This document shows positions 1 to 8,646 of a stretch of DNA of 64,000 nucleotides, one piece after another (position 1 is the first letter of the stretch; every line of letters begins with the position of its first letter). The DNA comes from Pseudomonas fluorescens (GTDB lineage: Bacteria; Pseudomonadota; Gammaproteobacteria; Pseudomonadales; Pseudomonadaceae). The notes below the pieces were generated by a model. It saw only the letters and a program-made list of their open reading frames with translations, ran no database searches and was not told the DNA's origin. The DNA lies in the NCBI RefSeq assembly GCF_001307275.1, contig NZ_CP012831.1:1612001-1676000 (forward strand). The letters are read 5' to 3'. The position numbers were made by a program, and so were the translations under genes.

Positions 1-424
1 GGCCCTGGACACCGAGTTCGCCAACCGTTCCGACGGCCTGGCGGGCATGGTGGAGCAGTACGGCATGAACCTGACCCGCAAGAATATCCGGCAGATGGAC
101 GCGGGCCTGGTCTACACCGCCCTGCGCAACAGCCAGGTGTTCGCCGGTCTGGTGTACACCACCGACGGCCGGCTGAACGCGTTCAAGCTGAAGTTGCTGG
201 AAGACGACAAGCATTACTTCCCCGACTACACCGCCGCGCCGGTGGTGCGCCAGGCGTTCCTCGACGCGCACCCGCAACTGGCCGCGCAACTCAAGCCCCT
301 GGCCGAGTTGTTCGACGATGAAACCATGCGCCAGCTCAACGCCCGCGTGGACGTCAACCATGAAAGCCCCTCCGCCGTTGCCGCCGATTTCCTGCGCCAA
401 CATTCGCTGCTCTCAACCCAATGA
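1..424 (+). CDS. Osmoprotectant (glycine betaine/choline) ABC transporter substrate-binding protein, C-terminal part
   Basis: Truncated by the window edge. The open frame runs from base 2 without a start and ends with TGA at 422-424, giving about 140 residues. The visible part (ALDTEFANRSDG, then GMNL and the LVYTALRNSQ stretch) resembles the C-terminal lobe of OpuAC-type periplasmic binding proteins for quaternary ammonium osmoprotectants. Such proteins deliver betaine, choline or carnitine to a membrane permease. The permease gene starts 15 bases downstream and the ATPase gene overlaps that, so this is the first visible gene of a three-gene operon. The exact substrate cannot be read from this fragment; the family assignment is good. 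Confidence 0.85.
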   Translation, partial: ALDTEFANRSDGLAGMVEQYGMNLTRKNIRQMDAGLVYTALRNSQVFAGLVYTTDGRLNAFKLKLLEDDKHYFPDYTAAPVVRQAFLDAHPQLAAQLKPLAELFDDETMRQLNARVDVNHESPSAVAADFLRQHSLLSTQ

Positions 425-439
425 CCTGGAGGAAAAGCC

Positions 440-1093
440 ATGGATTTTCTTGACGCCTTTTCCCATCTGGACTGGCCGCTGGTGCTGCACCTGACCTGGC
501 AGCACATCACCCTGGTGGGCATCGCCGTGACCCTGGCGATTGTCGTCGGCGTGCCCCTGGGCATCTTCATGACCCGCTTCCCGGCGCTCGCCGGCCCCTT
601 GCAGGCCAGCGCCACGGTGCTGCTGACGATTCCGTCGATCGCGCTGTTCGGCCTGTTGTTGCCGTTCTATTCCAAGTTCGGCCAGGGCCTGGGGCCGATG
701 CCGGCGATCACCGCGGTGTTTCTCTATTCGTTGTTGCCGATCATGCGCAACACCTACCTGGCCTTGACCGGCGTCGAACCGGGCATCCGTGAAGCCGCCC
801 GCGGCATCGGCATGACCTTCGCCCAGCGCCTGCGCATGGTCGAACTGCCCATCGCCGTGCCGGTGATCCTGGCCGGCGTGCGCACCGCCGTGGTCATGAA
901 CATCGGCGTCATGACCATCGCCGCCACCATCGGCGCCGGTGGCCTGGGCGTGCTCATCCTCGCTTCCATCAGCCGCAGCGACATGTCGATGCTGATCGTC
1001 GGCGCCGTGCTGGTCAGTCTCCTGGCCATCTTCGCCGACCTGCTTCTGCAATGGCTGCAACGCTCGCTGACCCCAAAAGGACTATTGAAATGA
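440..1093 (+). CDS. Osmoprotectant ABC transporter permease (OpuCB type)
   Basis: A 217-residue inner-membrane permease, the usual size for OpuCB/OpuBB subunits. Hydrophobic segments lie near residues 23-43, 54-76, 88-108 and 140-165 and again near the C terminus. A cytoplasmic EAA-type loop (EAARGIGMTFAQRLRMVELP, about 118-137) docks to the ATPase. A GGAGG-like site (TGGAGGAAAAG) precedes the ATG. The gene follows the binding-protein gene by 15 bases and ends in an ATGA overlap with the ATPase gene, so translation is coupled. Expected role: the channel for glycine betaine or related solute uptake under osmotic stress. The substrate is inferred from the family only. Confidence 0.88.
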   Translation: MDFLDAFSHLDWPLVLHLTWQHITLVGIAVTLAIVVGVPLGIFMTRFPALAGPLQASATVLLTIPSIALFGLLLPFYSKFGQGLGPMPAITAVFLYSLLPIMRNTYLALTGVEPGIREAARGIGMTFAQRLRMVELPIAVPVILAGVRTAVVMNIGVMTIAATIGAGGLGVLILASISRSDMSMLIVGAVLVSLLAIFADLLLQWLQRSLTPKGLLK

Positions 1094-2247
1094 TCGAACT
1101 TCAAAACCTCAGCAAAACCTTCAAGAGCAACGGCAAGGACGTCAAGGCCGTCGACTCGGTGAACCTGATCGTCAACGAAGGCGAGATCTGCGTGTTCCTC
1201 GGGCCGTCGGGCTGTGGCAAAAGCACCACGCTGAAGATGATCAATCGCCTGATCCCGCCCACCTCGGGCAAGGTATTGATCAACGGCGAAGACACCACCG
1301 ACCTGGACGAAGTGACCTTGCGCCGCAACATCGGCTACGTGATCCAGCAGATCGGCCTGTTCCCGAACATGACCATCGAGGAAAACATCACCGTGGTCCC
1401 GCGCCTGCTGGGCTGGGACAAGCAGAAGTGCCACGACCGTGCCCGCGAACTGATGAGCATGATCAAGCTCGAGCCCAAGCAGTACCTGCATCGCTACCCT
1501 CGCGAGCTGTCGGGTGGCCAGCAGCAACGGATCGGCGTGATCCGGGCCCTGGCGGCCGATGCGCCACTGTTGCTGATGGACGAACCGTTCGGCGCGGTGG
1601 ACCCGATCAACCGCGAGATGATCCAGAACGAGTTCTTCGAGATGCAACGGGCGTTGAACAAGACCGTGATCATGGTCAGCCACGACATCGACGAGGCGAT
1701 CAAGCTGGGGGACAAGATTGCGATCTTCCGCGCCGGCAAGCTGGTCCAGTGCGATCACCCGGACACGTTGCTGGCGCATCCGGCCGACGAGTTCGTCAGC
1801 AGTTTCGTCGGCCAGGACAGCACGCTCAAGCGCCTGTTGCTGGTCAAGGCCGAAGACGCCGCCGACAACGCGCCGTCGGTCAGCCCGGAAACGCCGGTGA
1901 ATGAGGCGCTGGAGCTGATGGACGAACATGACCGTCGCTACGTGGTGGTGACCTGTGCCGAGAACAAGGCCCTGGGCTATGTGCGACGGCGCGACCTGTA
2001 CCGTCAGACCGGCACGTGCGGACAATACCTGCGGGAATTCAACGCCACCGCGGCCTACGACGAACACCTGCGGATCCTGCTGTCGCGCATGTACGAGTTC
2101 AACCGCTCGTGGCTGCCGGTGATGGACGCCGAGCGGGTGTTCCTCGGGGAAGTGACCCAGGAATCCATCGCCGAGTACCTGAGTTCCGGGAAATCCCGTG
2201 GGGGCAAGACCAGCATCGTTTCGCCGGCGGAGATTGCGCAGGCCTGA
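1090..2247 (+). CDS. Osmoprotectant ABC transporter ATP-binding protein with CBS domains (OpuCA type)
   Basis: 385 residues from the ATG at 1090, chosen because it overlaps the permease stop (ATGA) and has AAAAGGA about 8 bases upstream; a longer in-frame start at 1051 lies inside the permease gene. It shows Walker A (GPSGCGKST, 38-46), the ABC signature LSGGQQQ (near 138), Walker B LLLMDEPFGAVDP and an H-loop in MVSHDID. After about residue 250 comes a tandem CBS pair (SPETPVNEALELMDEHDRR, later EFNRSWLPVMDAE). In OpuA/OpuC transporters the CBS module senses ionic strength and gates ATP hydrolysis. It powers the permease encoded just upstream. A REPIN follows the stop after 15 bases. Confidence 0.92.
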   Translation: MIELQNLSKTFKSNGKDVKAVDSVNLIVNEGEICVFLGPSGCGKSTTLKMINRLIPPTSGKVLINGEDTTDLDEVTLRRNIGYVIQQIGLFPNMTIEENITVVPRLLGWDKQKCHDRARELMSMIKLEPKQYLHRYPRELSGGQQQRIGVIRALAADAPLLLMDEPFGAVDPINREMIQNEFFEMQRALNKTVIMVSHDIDEAIKLGDKIAIFRAGKLVQCDHPDTLLAHPADEFVSSFVGQDSTLKRLLLVKAEDAADNAPSVSPETPVNEALELMDEHDRRYVVVTCAENKALGYVRRRDLYRQTGTCGQYLREFNATAAYDEHLRILLSRMYEFNRSWLPVMDAERVFLGEVTQESIAEYLSSGKSRGGKTSIVSPAEIAQA

Positions 2248-2262
2248 TCGCCCCAACGAACC

Positions 2263-2356
2263 CTGTGGGAGCCGAGCTTGCTCGCGATAGCGGTGGGTCA
2301 GTTGGCGGTAGTGCTGGCTGTGCCGCCGCTATCGCGAGCAAGCTCGGCTCCCACAG
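2263..2356. repeat. REPIN 1 (paired REP palindromes)
   Basis: Two inverted REP halves, TGTGGGAGCCGAGCTTGCTCG and its complement, flank a spacer of about 45 bases. This copy has one extra C inside the core (GAGCCGAGC, against GAGCGAGC in the other copies), present in both arms, so the arms have stayed complementary. It lies between the transporter operon and the speC leader. Confidence 0.93.
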
Positions 2357-2504
2357 TTTCCGGGGCGGTCACCAAAATGGTGTTTCTCCCCGAAACGCCC
2401 CGATTATCCATCCAGCGGGAACATCAATCTGTCACGCAGGTCGGTTACATCATGAGCTGTCGCGGGCCGCACGACGGATGTGTGCAAAAACGCGACATTT
2501 TTAG
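2357..2504. other. Intergenic stretch upstream of the speC leader, no gene seen
   Basis: No frame with convincing coding character. It contains short complementary tracts (CGGGG near 2362 and CCCCG near 2388) that could fold, but no U-run that would make a terminator. No recognisable operator was found. Confidence 0.5.
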
Positions 2505-2533
2505 TTGATCTCAGGCCCCTCACGCCCTAAAGT
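2505..2533 (+). promoter_or_regulatory. Candidate sigma-70 promoter of the speC leader
   Basis: TTGATC at 2505-2510, a 17-base spacer, and TAAAGT at 2528-2533. Transcription would start near 2540, about 210 bases before speC. Both boxes match 4 of 6 consensus positions with ideal spacing. Confidence 0.5.
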
Positions 2534-2539
2534 TCGCGC

Positions 2540-2630
2540 CGAACGTCCATGCTGGAAACGATCCATCCGGCTCAAGTACTGACGACGAGACAGCAAGGCC
2601 AAGGGAATCATGTATCCCATGGCCTTTTTG
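2540..2630 (+). ncRNA. Candidate short leader transcript or sRNA upstream of speC
   Basis: The predicted start near 2540 and the intrinsic terminator ending near 2630 bound an RNA of about 90 bases. It may be a free small RNA or the terminated form of the speC leader (attenuation). An open frame starts at the ATG at 2549 and continues through the terminator, but it has no ribosome binding site upstream. No known RNA family is recognised, so the call rests on promoter and terminator positions alone. Confidence 0.35.
2595..2630 (+). terminator. Intrinsic terminator/attenuator in the speC leader
   Basis: AAGGCCA (2595-2601) pairs with TGGCCTT (2620-2626). An inner GGGA/TCCC stem continues beyond an A-A mismatch, and a T-run ends at 2629. 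It lies about 120 bases before the speC start, downstream of the only promoter candidate, so full-length speC mRNA from that promoter would need read-through. Confidence 0.75.
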
Positions 2631-2748
2631 CTTTCGGCGACATGCCTTGGGAAGTAGGCGAACCAAAGTGGGGATACGGAGGACGTTCACGAGGGCTGCT
2701 TGCCCTCACACCCATTGATCCTGATGTTTGCCAGTAGGAGTCCCAAGT

Positions 2749-3912
2749 ATGTCGATCCAGGTCGAAGATTATTTCGCGCGCGAAACTTTCCAGAAAATGA
2801 AAGCGTTCGCCGACAAGCAGGAAACCCCGTTCGTGGTGATCGACACCGCGATGATCTCCCAGGCCTATGACGACCTGCGCGCCGGTTTCGAATTCGCCAA
2901 GGTCTACTACGCCGTCAAGGCCAACCCGGCGGTGGAAATCATCGACCTGCTCAAGGACAAAGGCTCGAACTTCGACATCGCCTCGATCTACGAGCTGGAT
3001 AAAGTCATGAGCCGTGGCGTGGGCCCGGACCAGATCAGCTACGGCAACACCATCAAGAAATCCCGCGACATTCGCTACTTCTACGAGAAGGGCGTGCGCC
3101 TGTACGCCACCGACTCCGAAGCCGACCTGCGCAACATCGCCAAGGCCGCGCCGGGTTCGAAGGTTTATGTGCGGATCCTCACCGAAGGCTCGACCACCGC
3201 TGACTGGCCGTTGTCGCGCAAGTTCGGCTGCCAGACCGACATGGCCATGGACCTGCTGATCCTGGCCCGCGACCTGGGCCTGGTGCCGTACGGCATTTCG
3301 TTCCACGTCGGCTCGCAACAGCGCGACATCAGCGTCTGGGACGCGGCCATCGCCAAGGTCAAGGTGATCTTCGAGCGTCTGAAGGAAGAAGACGGCATCG
3401 TCTTGAAGCTGATCAACATGGGTGGCGGCTTCCCGGCCAACTACATCACCCGCACCAACAGCCTGGACACCTACGCCGAGGAAATCATCCGCTTCCTCAA
3501 GGAAGACTTCGGCGACGACCTGCCGGAAATCATCCTGGAGCCGGGCCGTTCGTTGATCGCCAACGCCGGTATCCTGGTCAGCGAAGTGGTGTTGGTGGCG
3601 CGTAAGTCCCGTACCGCTGTCGAGCGTTGGGTGTACACGGATGTGGGCAAGTTCTCTGGCCTGATCGAAACCATGGACGAAGCCATCAAGTTCCCGATCT
3701 GGACCGAGAAGAAAGGCGAGATGGAAGAAGTGGTCATCGCCGGGCCGACCTGCGACAGCGCCGACATCATGTATGAAAACTACAAGTACGGTCTGCCGTT
3801 GAACCTGGCCATTGGCGATCGCCTGTACTGGTTGTCGACCGGGGCCTATACCACCAGCTATAGCGCGGTGGAATTCAACGGCTTTCCGCCGCTGAAATCG
3901 TTTTACGTGTAA
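2749..3912 (+). CDS. speC: Ornithine/lysine decarboxylase, alanine-racemase fold (type III)
   Basis: 387 residues from the ATG at 2749, which has TAGGAG 8 bases upstream; a start at 2728 lacks a ribosome site. PLP enzyme of the eukaryote-like ODC family, making putrescine (or cadaverine) for polyamine synthesis in the cytoplasm. The PLP lysine is in YYAVKANP (K57), the phosphate-binding and dimer elements include MGGGFPANY and EPGRSLIANAG, and the catalytic cysteine is in GPTCDSAD (C335). The length matches bacterial group IV ODC/LDC. It sits alone between REPINs, behind a leader with an intrinsic terminator, and ends in its own terminator, so it is probably a single-gene unit with attenuation-type control. 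Confidence 0.9.
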   Translation: MSIQVEDYFARETFQKMKAFADKQETPFVVIDTAMISQAYDDLRAGFEFAKVYYAVKANPAVEIIDLLKDKGSNFDIASIYELDKVMSRGVGPDQISYGNTIKKSRDIRYFYEKGVRLYATDSEADLRNIAKAAPGSKVYVRILTEGSTTADWPLSRKFGCQTDMAMDLLILARDLGLVPYGISFHVGSQQRDISVWDAAIAKVKVIFERLKEEDGIVLKLINMGGGFPANYITRTNSLDTYAEEIIRFLKEDFGDDLPEIILEPGRSLIANAGILVSEVVLVARKSRTAVERWVYTDVGKFSGLIETMDEAIKFPIWTEKKGEMEEVVIAGPTCDSADIMYENYKYGLPLNLAIGDRLYWLSTGAYTTSYSAVEFNGFPPLKSFYV

Positions 3913-3961
3913 TGCGTCCGGGCGCTTGAACGTCCATCGTTCCAGCCCTGTCGCGTAATAG

Positions 3962-4001
3962 AAAACGGCGTTTTTCCAGAAATGGAAAGCGCCGTTTTTT
4001 T
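3962..4001 (+). terminator. Intrinsic terminator of speC
   Basis: AAAACGGCG pairs with CGCCGTTTT around an inner TTTCC/GGAAA stem, followed by seven T. It begins 50 bases after the speC stop. Confidence 0.9.
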
Positions 4002-4030
4002 GTTTTTGTTCTCGATGAAACCGCGTTTCC

Positions 4031-4123
4031 CCTGTGGGAGCGAGCTTGCTCGCGATAGCAGTGAATCAGCCGACAGTGATGTGGCTGACAGGCCGCTATC
4101 GCGAGCAAGCTCGCTCCCACAGG
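4031..4123. repeat. REPIN 2
   Basis: CCTGTGGGAGCGAGCTTGCT and its complement flank a spacer of about 40 bases. Both arms carry the standard core. Lies between speC and the PepSY-flavoprotein gene. Confidence 0.95.
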
Positions 4124-4169
4124 ATTTTGTCGCTCACCTCATCACTGATCGGCACCTTTTAGGTGTGTT

Positions 4170-4190
4170 TATGAATGCTTCTCGATAACA
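4170..4190 (+). promoter_or_regulatory. Possible Fur box before the PepSY-flavoreductase gene
   Basis: TATGAATGCTTCTCGATAAC resembles the Fur motif core AATGATTCTCATT, differing at a few positions, and lies about 40 bases upstream of the start. PiuB/PepSY reductases are often iron-regulated, which is the main reason for noting it. The match is imperfect. Confidence 0.3.
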
Positions 4191-4225
4191 CACGGCATAA
4201 TGCGCACCGTGATGAACAGTAATAG

Positions 4226-6769
4226 ATGAACAAGGCGGGCGACGTGTTGAAGAAAACCCTGTTCCAGTTGCACTGGTTTTTCGGCATCAGTGCCGGGCTG
4301 GTCCTGGCGTTGATGGGCGTTACCGGGGCAGTGGTGTCGTTTCAGGATGAAATCCTGCGGGCCTTGAACCCGCAGGTGCTGACGGTCGAGAAGCAACCGG
4401 CCGGTGTGTTGCCGCCCGCCGAACTGGTGGAGCAGATCGAAGCCGCCTCCGGCAAGACCGTCGCCCTGCTCTGGGTCGAGACCGACAGCGGCAACGCCGC
4501 GCGGGTGATCTTCGCGGCGCCGCCCGGGGAAAAACGTGATGCCATGCGCTATTTCGACCCCTACACCGCACAGTTCATGGGTGAGGTGACCGGCCAGGAT
4601 TTCTTTGGCCTGATGCTCAGGCTGCACCGCGTCTTGACCCTGGATGACGTGGGCCGGCAAATCACCGGGGCCTGCACGCTGATCCTGGTGTTCTTTTGTC
4701 TGTCCGGGCTGTACCTGCGTTGGCCGCGCCAATGGAAAAGCTGGCGCGCCTGGCTGACCCTCGACTGGGGGAAAAAAGGTCGCAGCTTCAATTGGGACCT
4801 GCACTCGGTGGCGGGTACCTGGTGCCTGGTGTTCTATCTGCTGGCGGCACTGACCGGCCTGACCTGGTCCTACGACTGGTACAACAAAGGCGTGACCCGC
4901 CTGCTTTCCGACGCGCCGGAAGAGGAACGGGTGCGCAATCGTGGCCCGGCACCCAGCGGCCCACTGCCCGTGGCCGATTACCGGGCCATGTGGAGCAGCA
5001 TCTACAGCGCCGCAGGCCCCGGCCTGTCCGCCTACAACGTGCGCATGCCGCCCGTGGCCGGGCAGCCGGCGACCGTGTTCTACCTGCTGAAAAACTCACC
5101 TCACGACCGGGCGCTGAACCAGCTCATCCTCGACCCGGCCACCGGCGTCATCAGCCGGCATAGCCGCTACAGCGACAAGAGCCTCAAGGCGCAGTTGCTG
5201 ACCAGTGTCTATGCCCTGCATATCGGCAGCTACTTCGGCCTGGTCGGGCGGATCCTGGTGACCGTCGCCGCGCTGACCATGCCGCTGTTCTTCATCACCG
5301 GCTGGTTGCTGTACCTGGACCGCCGCCGCAAGAAACGCCAGGCCAGAAACGCCCGTCAGGCCCTGAGCGCCAACCCGACCGATGCGCCGGCCTGGCTGAT
5401 CGGTTTCGCCAGCCAAAGCGGTTTCGCCGAGCGACTGGCCTGGCAGACTGCCGGCCAACTCCAGGCCGCCGGCTTGCCGGTGAAGGTCCAGCCATTGGCC
5501 GGTGTTAGCGAGCAGGACCTGAACATCGCCACCCACGCGCTGTTTGTGGTCAGCACTTTTGGCGACGGCGAAGGACCGGACAGTGCCCGCGGCTTCGAAC
5601 GCAAGGTGCTGGGCCAGGCCTTGAGCCTGGAGCGCTTGCAGTATTCGGTGCTCGGCCTGGGCGACCGGCAATATGAACACTTCTGCGGTTTCGCCCGGCG
5701 CCTGCACGCCTGGCTGGCGGAGCACGGCGGCAAGACCCTGTTCGCGCCGGTGGAAGTCGACAGCGGCGACCCTTACGCCCTGCGTCACTGGCAACAACAA
5801 CTGGCCGAACTGACCGGACAGGCGCCTGCCGACACCTGGCAGGCCCCCAGTTTTGAAAACTGGACCCTCAGCCAACGCACCCTGCTCAACCCCGACAGTA
5901 GCGGCTCGGGCGTGTACCTGCTGGGCCTCACCGCCCCCGGGCCGAGCAGTTGGCTGGCCGGTGACCTGGTGGAAATCCTGCCGCGCAATGACCTCTGGGC
6001 CATCGAGCATTTCCTCGATGGTCTCGGCCTGTCCGGCCAGGCGCGCGTGCAAGTCGACGGCCTGTCCCAGAGCCTCAATCAGGCCCTGGCGACCCGCCAG
6101 TTGCCGGAAAACCGCGCCCACCTGGTCGGCCTGCATGCCCAGGCGCTGGTGGAGGCACTGGCACCGCTGGCGATGCGCGAATACTCCATCGCCTCGATCC
6201 CGGCCGACGGCGTGCTGGAGCTGATCGTGCGCCAGGAACGTCACATCGACGGCAGCCTCGGCGTCGGCTCCGGCTGGCTGACCGAACACGCACCACTGGG
6301 CAGCGCCATCAGCCTGCGGCTGCGCCGCAACAGCAGCTTCCATCTGCCGCCCCAGGGCGTGCCGATGATCCTGCTGGGCAACGGCACCGGCCTGGCGGGC
6401 CTGCGCAGCCTGCTCAAGGCACGCGTCACCGAGGGCATGCAGCGCAACTGGCTGCTGTTTGGCGAGCGCAACCGCGAACACGATTTCCACTGCCGCGATG
6501 AGTTGCAGGAATGGGTGACCTCCGGCGACCTGGAACGCCTGGACCTGGCCTTCTCCCGGGATCAGAAGCAGAAAATCTACGTCCAGGACCGTCTGCTGGA
6601 ATCGGCCGCGCTGCTCAAGCAATGGGTGGCCGACGGCGCGGCGATCTATGTCTGCGGCAGCTTGCAGGGCATGGCATCCGGGGTGGATCACGTGCTCAAC
6701 AACGTGCTGGGGCGCGAGGAAGTGGAGCGACTGATCGAGCAGGGGCGGTATCGGCGGGATGTCTACTGA
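4226..6769 (+). CDS. PepSY-domain membrane protein fused to a CysJ-like flavoreductase
   Basis: 847 residues. The N-terminal third is a PiuB-like PepSY_TM module: a first helix near residues 13-35 ([20 protein letters not shown]), periplasmic PepSY segments, and more helices near 140-165, 190-215 and 340-365. A basic linker ([13 protein letters not shown]) leads to a flavodoxin domain (about 390-530; [29 protein letters not shown]). The FAD/NADPH module has REYSIASIP, a glycine-rich [12 protein letters not shown] and the C-terminal [10 protein letters not shown]. This layout fits an inner-membrane NADPH-driven reductase passing electrons to the periplasm, probably for Fe(III)-siderophore reduction; that substrate is inferred. 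The ATG has no strong ribosome site; a GTG at 4244 is an alternative. Confidence 0.85.
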   Translation: MNKAGDVLKKTLFQLHWFFGISAGLVLALMGVTGAVVSFQDEILRALNPQVLTVEKQPAGVLPPAELVEQIEAASGKTVALLWVETDSGNAARVIFAAPPGEKRDAMRYFDPYTAQFMGEVTGQDFFGLMLRLHRVLTLDDVGRQITGACTLILVFFCLSGLYLRWPRQWKSWRAWLTLDWGKKGRSFNWDLHSVAGTWCLVFYLLAALTGLTWSYDWYNKGVTRLLSDAPEEERVRNRGPAPSGPLPVADYRAMWSSIYSAAGPGLSAYNVRMPPVAGQPATVFYLLKNSPHDRALNQLILDPATGVISRHSRYSDKSLKAQLLTSVYALHIGSYFGLVGRILVTVAALTMPLFFITGWLLYLDRRRKKRQARNARQALSANPTDAPAWLIGFASQSGFAERLAWQTAGQLQAAGLPVKVQPLAGVSEQDLNIATHALFVVSTFGDGEGPDSARGFERKVLGQALSLERLQYSVLGLGDRQYEHFCGFARRLHAWLAEHGGKTLFAPVEVDSGDPYALRHWQQQLAELTGQAPADTWQAPSFENWTLSQRTLLNPDSSGSGVYLLGLTAPGPSSWLAGDLVEILPRNDLWAIEHFLDGLGLSGQARVQVDGLSQSLNQALATRQLPENRAHLVGLHAQALVEALAPLAMREYSIASIPADGVLELIVRQERHIDGSLGVGSGWLTEHAPLGSAISLRLRRNSSFHLPPQGVPMILLGNGTGLAGLRSLLKARVTEGMQRNWLLFGERNREHDFHCRDELQEWVTSGDLERLDLAFSRDQKQKIYVQDRLLESAALLKQWVADGAAIYVCGSLQGMASGVDHVLNNVLGREEVERLIEQGRYRRDVY

Positions 6770-6790
6770 TCCTGACCGCAACATCAACCC

Positions 6791-6879
6791 TGTGGGAGCG
6801 AGCTTGCTCGCGATAGCGGATCTTCAGTCAACACTTCATTGACTGACACACTGCTATCGCGAGCAAGCTCGCTCCCACA
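6791..6879. repeat. REPIN 3
   Basis: Standard paired REP at the junction of two convergent genes (flavoreductase and phoD), ending 25 bases before the phoD stop codon. No separate intrinsic terminator was found here, so the palindrome may serve as a transcript end. Confidence 0.95.
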
Positions 6880-6903
6880 TTGGTTTTGTGGCGGACTTTA
6901 GAT

Positions 6904-8445
6904 TCACACGGGCTGCAACTTCTTCTCGAACACCGCCACCCCTTCCAGATCCCGCAACACCACGCTCATCTCCCCGCTCGGCCCATCGATGTTCACCTCG
7001 CCAAAGAATTGATACCCGGCGAACGGCGAGGTGTTCTGGGCCGGGGGCGCTTTCTGGAACACCACCTCCGGGCCGAAGGTCTTGTCCAGGGCGTTGGGCC
7101 CGAAGCTGCCGGCGTTCAATGGCCCGGCGACGAACTCCCAGAACGGTTCGAAATCCTGGAACGCGGCGTATTCGGGGTGGTAGTGATGGGCGGCGCAATA
7201 GTGGACGTCGGCGGTGAGCCAGACGTAGTTGCGCACCTGATGCTTGCGCAGGTAACCCAACAGTTCGGCGATTTCCAGTTCACGCCCCTGGGCCGCGCCC
7301 GGGTCACCGTTGGCGACCGCTTCCCAACGCGGCACGCCGGGGCTGACCTCGCCATCCGGCACACCCAGGCCAATGGGCATGTCGGCGGCGATGACTTTCC
7401 ACTGGGCGCGGGATTGCTTCAACTCGCGCTTGAGCCAATTCAATTGCTCACGCCCCAGGAACGGTTTGGCCGCGCCGAGGTTGGCGTCGTTGGCTTCGCG
7501 GTAACTGCGCATGTCCAGCACGAACACATCCAGCAGCGGCCCGTAACCGAGCTTGCGGTAGATCCGCCCGCCGCCGTCGGCCTTTTGCCGGCGCATCGGT
7601 GCGTATTCCAGCCAGGCCTGTCGCGCGCGCCCCACCAGGCTGTGGATATCCTTGGTCTGGTAACGCTCGTCCAGTTGCTTGCCCGGCGACCAGTTGTTGA
7701 CCACCTCATGGTCGTCCCACTGCCAGATCTGTGGCACTTCGGCATTGAAGCGGCGTACGTTTTCGTCCATCAGGTTGTAGCGATAGTTGCCGCGATACTC
7801 ATCCAGGGTTTCGGCGACCTTGCTCTTGGCGTCGGTGGTGAGATTACGCCAGATGCGCCCACCCTCGGCAGTGATTTGCGCCGGCACCGGGCCGTCGGCG
7901 TAGATGGTGTCGCCGCTGTGGATAAAGAAATCCGGCAGGCGCAGGCGCATGGCTTCGTAGATGCGCATGCCGCCGATGTCCGGGTTGATCCCGAAACCCT
8001 GGCCAACGGTGTCGCCACTCCAGACAAAACGGATGTTGCGCTTGAACTGCGGCACGCTGCGCAGGTGGCCGAGCCAGGGTTCGCTGGCAACCCCGCTTTG
8101 GGCGTCTTCGAAGTGCACACGGTAGAAAATCGCCTGGTCACGGGGCAGCCCGGTGAGTTCGACCCGGGCGGTGAAATCACTGCGGGCGTCGGCCATGGGC
8201 GAGACGAAGCGACGGGGATTGGCTAACTTGCTGCGGGTGTCCCACTCCACCACCATCCGCGCCGGACGGTCGCTGCGGCTCCAGATCATCGCCCGGTCGC
8301 CCTGCAAGTCGCCAGACTGCACACCGTCGGTGAGCACCGGACGATCCTTGACCGAAGCCATCACCGCCGGCGCCAGCCCCGGCAACAACAACCCCGCCCC
8401 CACGGCTTGCATCACCCGACGACGGCCCAGGTCGAATTCGCTCAT
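6904..8445 (-). CDS. phoD: Alkaline phosphatase D, Tat-exported
   Basis: 513 residues. The N terminus has a twin-arginine motif (LGRRRVMQAVGAG, R8-R10) and a hydrophobic stretch ending near PAVMAS, so the protein is predicted to be exported folded by Tat to the periplasm. The body matches PhoD-type phosphodiesterase/phosphatases: GVQSGDLQGDRAMIWSRSD (N-terminal domain), then metal-binding signatures FIHSGDTIYADGP, WDDHEVVNNW and WLTADVHY. The family is typically Ca/Fe dependent and releases phosphate from mono- and diesters under phosphate starvation. No PHO box was recognised upstream. REPINs flank the gene on both sides, so it looks monocistronic. Confidence 0.93.
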   Translation of the reverse strand: MSEFDLGRRRVMQAVGAGLLLPGLAPAVMASVKDRPVLTDGVQSGDLQGDRAMIWSRSDRPARMVVEWDTRSKLANPRRFVSPMADARSDFTARVELTGLPRDQAIFYRVHFEDAQSGVASEPWLGHLRSVPQFKRNIRFVWSGDTVGQGFGINPDIGGMRIYEAMRLRLPDFFIHSGDTIYADGPVPAQITAEGGRIWRNLTTDAKSKVAETLDEYRGNYRYNLMDENVRRFNAEVPQIWQWDDHEVVNNWSPGKQLDERYQTKDIHSLVGRARQAWLEYAPMRRQKADGGGRIYRKLGYGPLLDVFVLDMRSYREANDANLGAAKPFLGREQLNWLKRELKQSRAQWKVIAADMPIGLGVPDGEVSPGVPRWEAVANGDPGAAQGRELEIAELLGYLRKHQVRNYVWLTADVHYCAAHHYHPEYAAFQDFEPFWEFVAGPLNAGSFGPNALDKTFGPEVVFQKAPPAQNTSPFAGYQFFGEVNIDGPSGEMSVVLRDLEGVAVFEKKLQPV

Positions 8446-8528
8446 GGTGTTCTCCCTTGAAATGGGAAAACTTAAGCATGGCTGTGTGAAGTGGGTGTGA
8501 CAGGAATTTCATGCACGCCCAAAACCAC

Positions 8529-8618
8529 TGTGGGAGCGAGCTTGCTCGCGATGGCGGAGTGTCAGGCAACCCAGTTGTCGACTGATACACCGCTATCGCG
8601 AGCAAGCTCGCTCCCACA
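8529..8618. repeat. REPIN 4
   Basis: Paired REP between the phoD start and the fruA stop. The left arm reads CGCGATGGCGG and the right CCGCTATCGCG, one difference outside the core. Confidence 0.95.
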
Positions 8619-8646
8619 GAGGGATTTCATTGCTTCAAAGAAGCGA

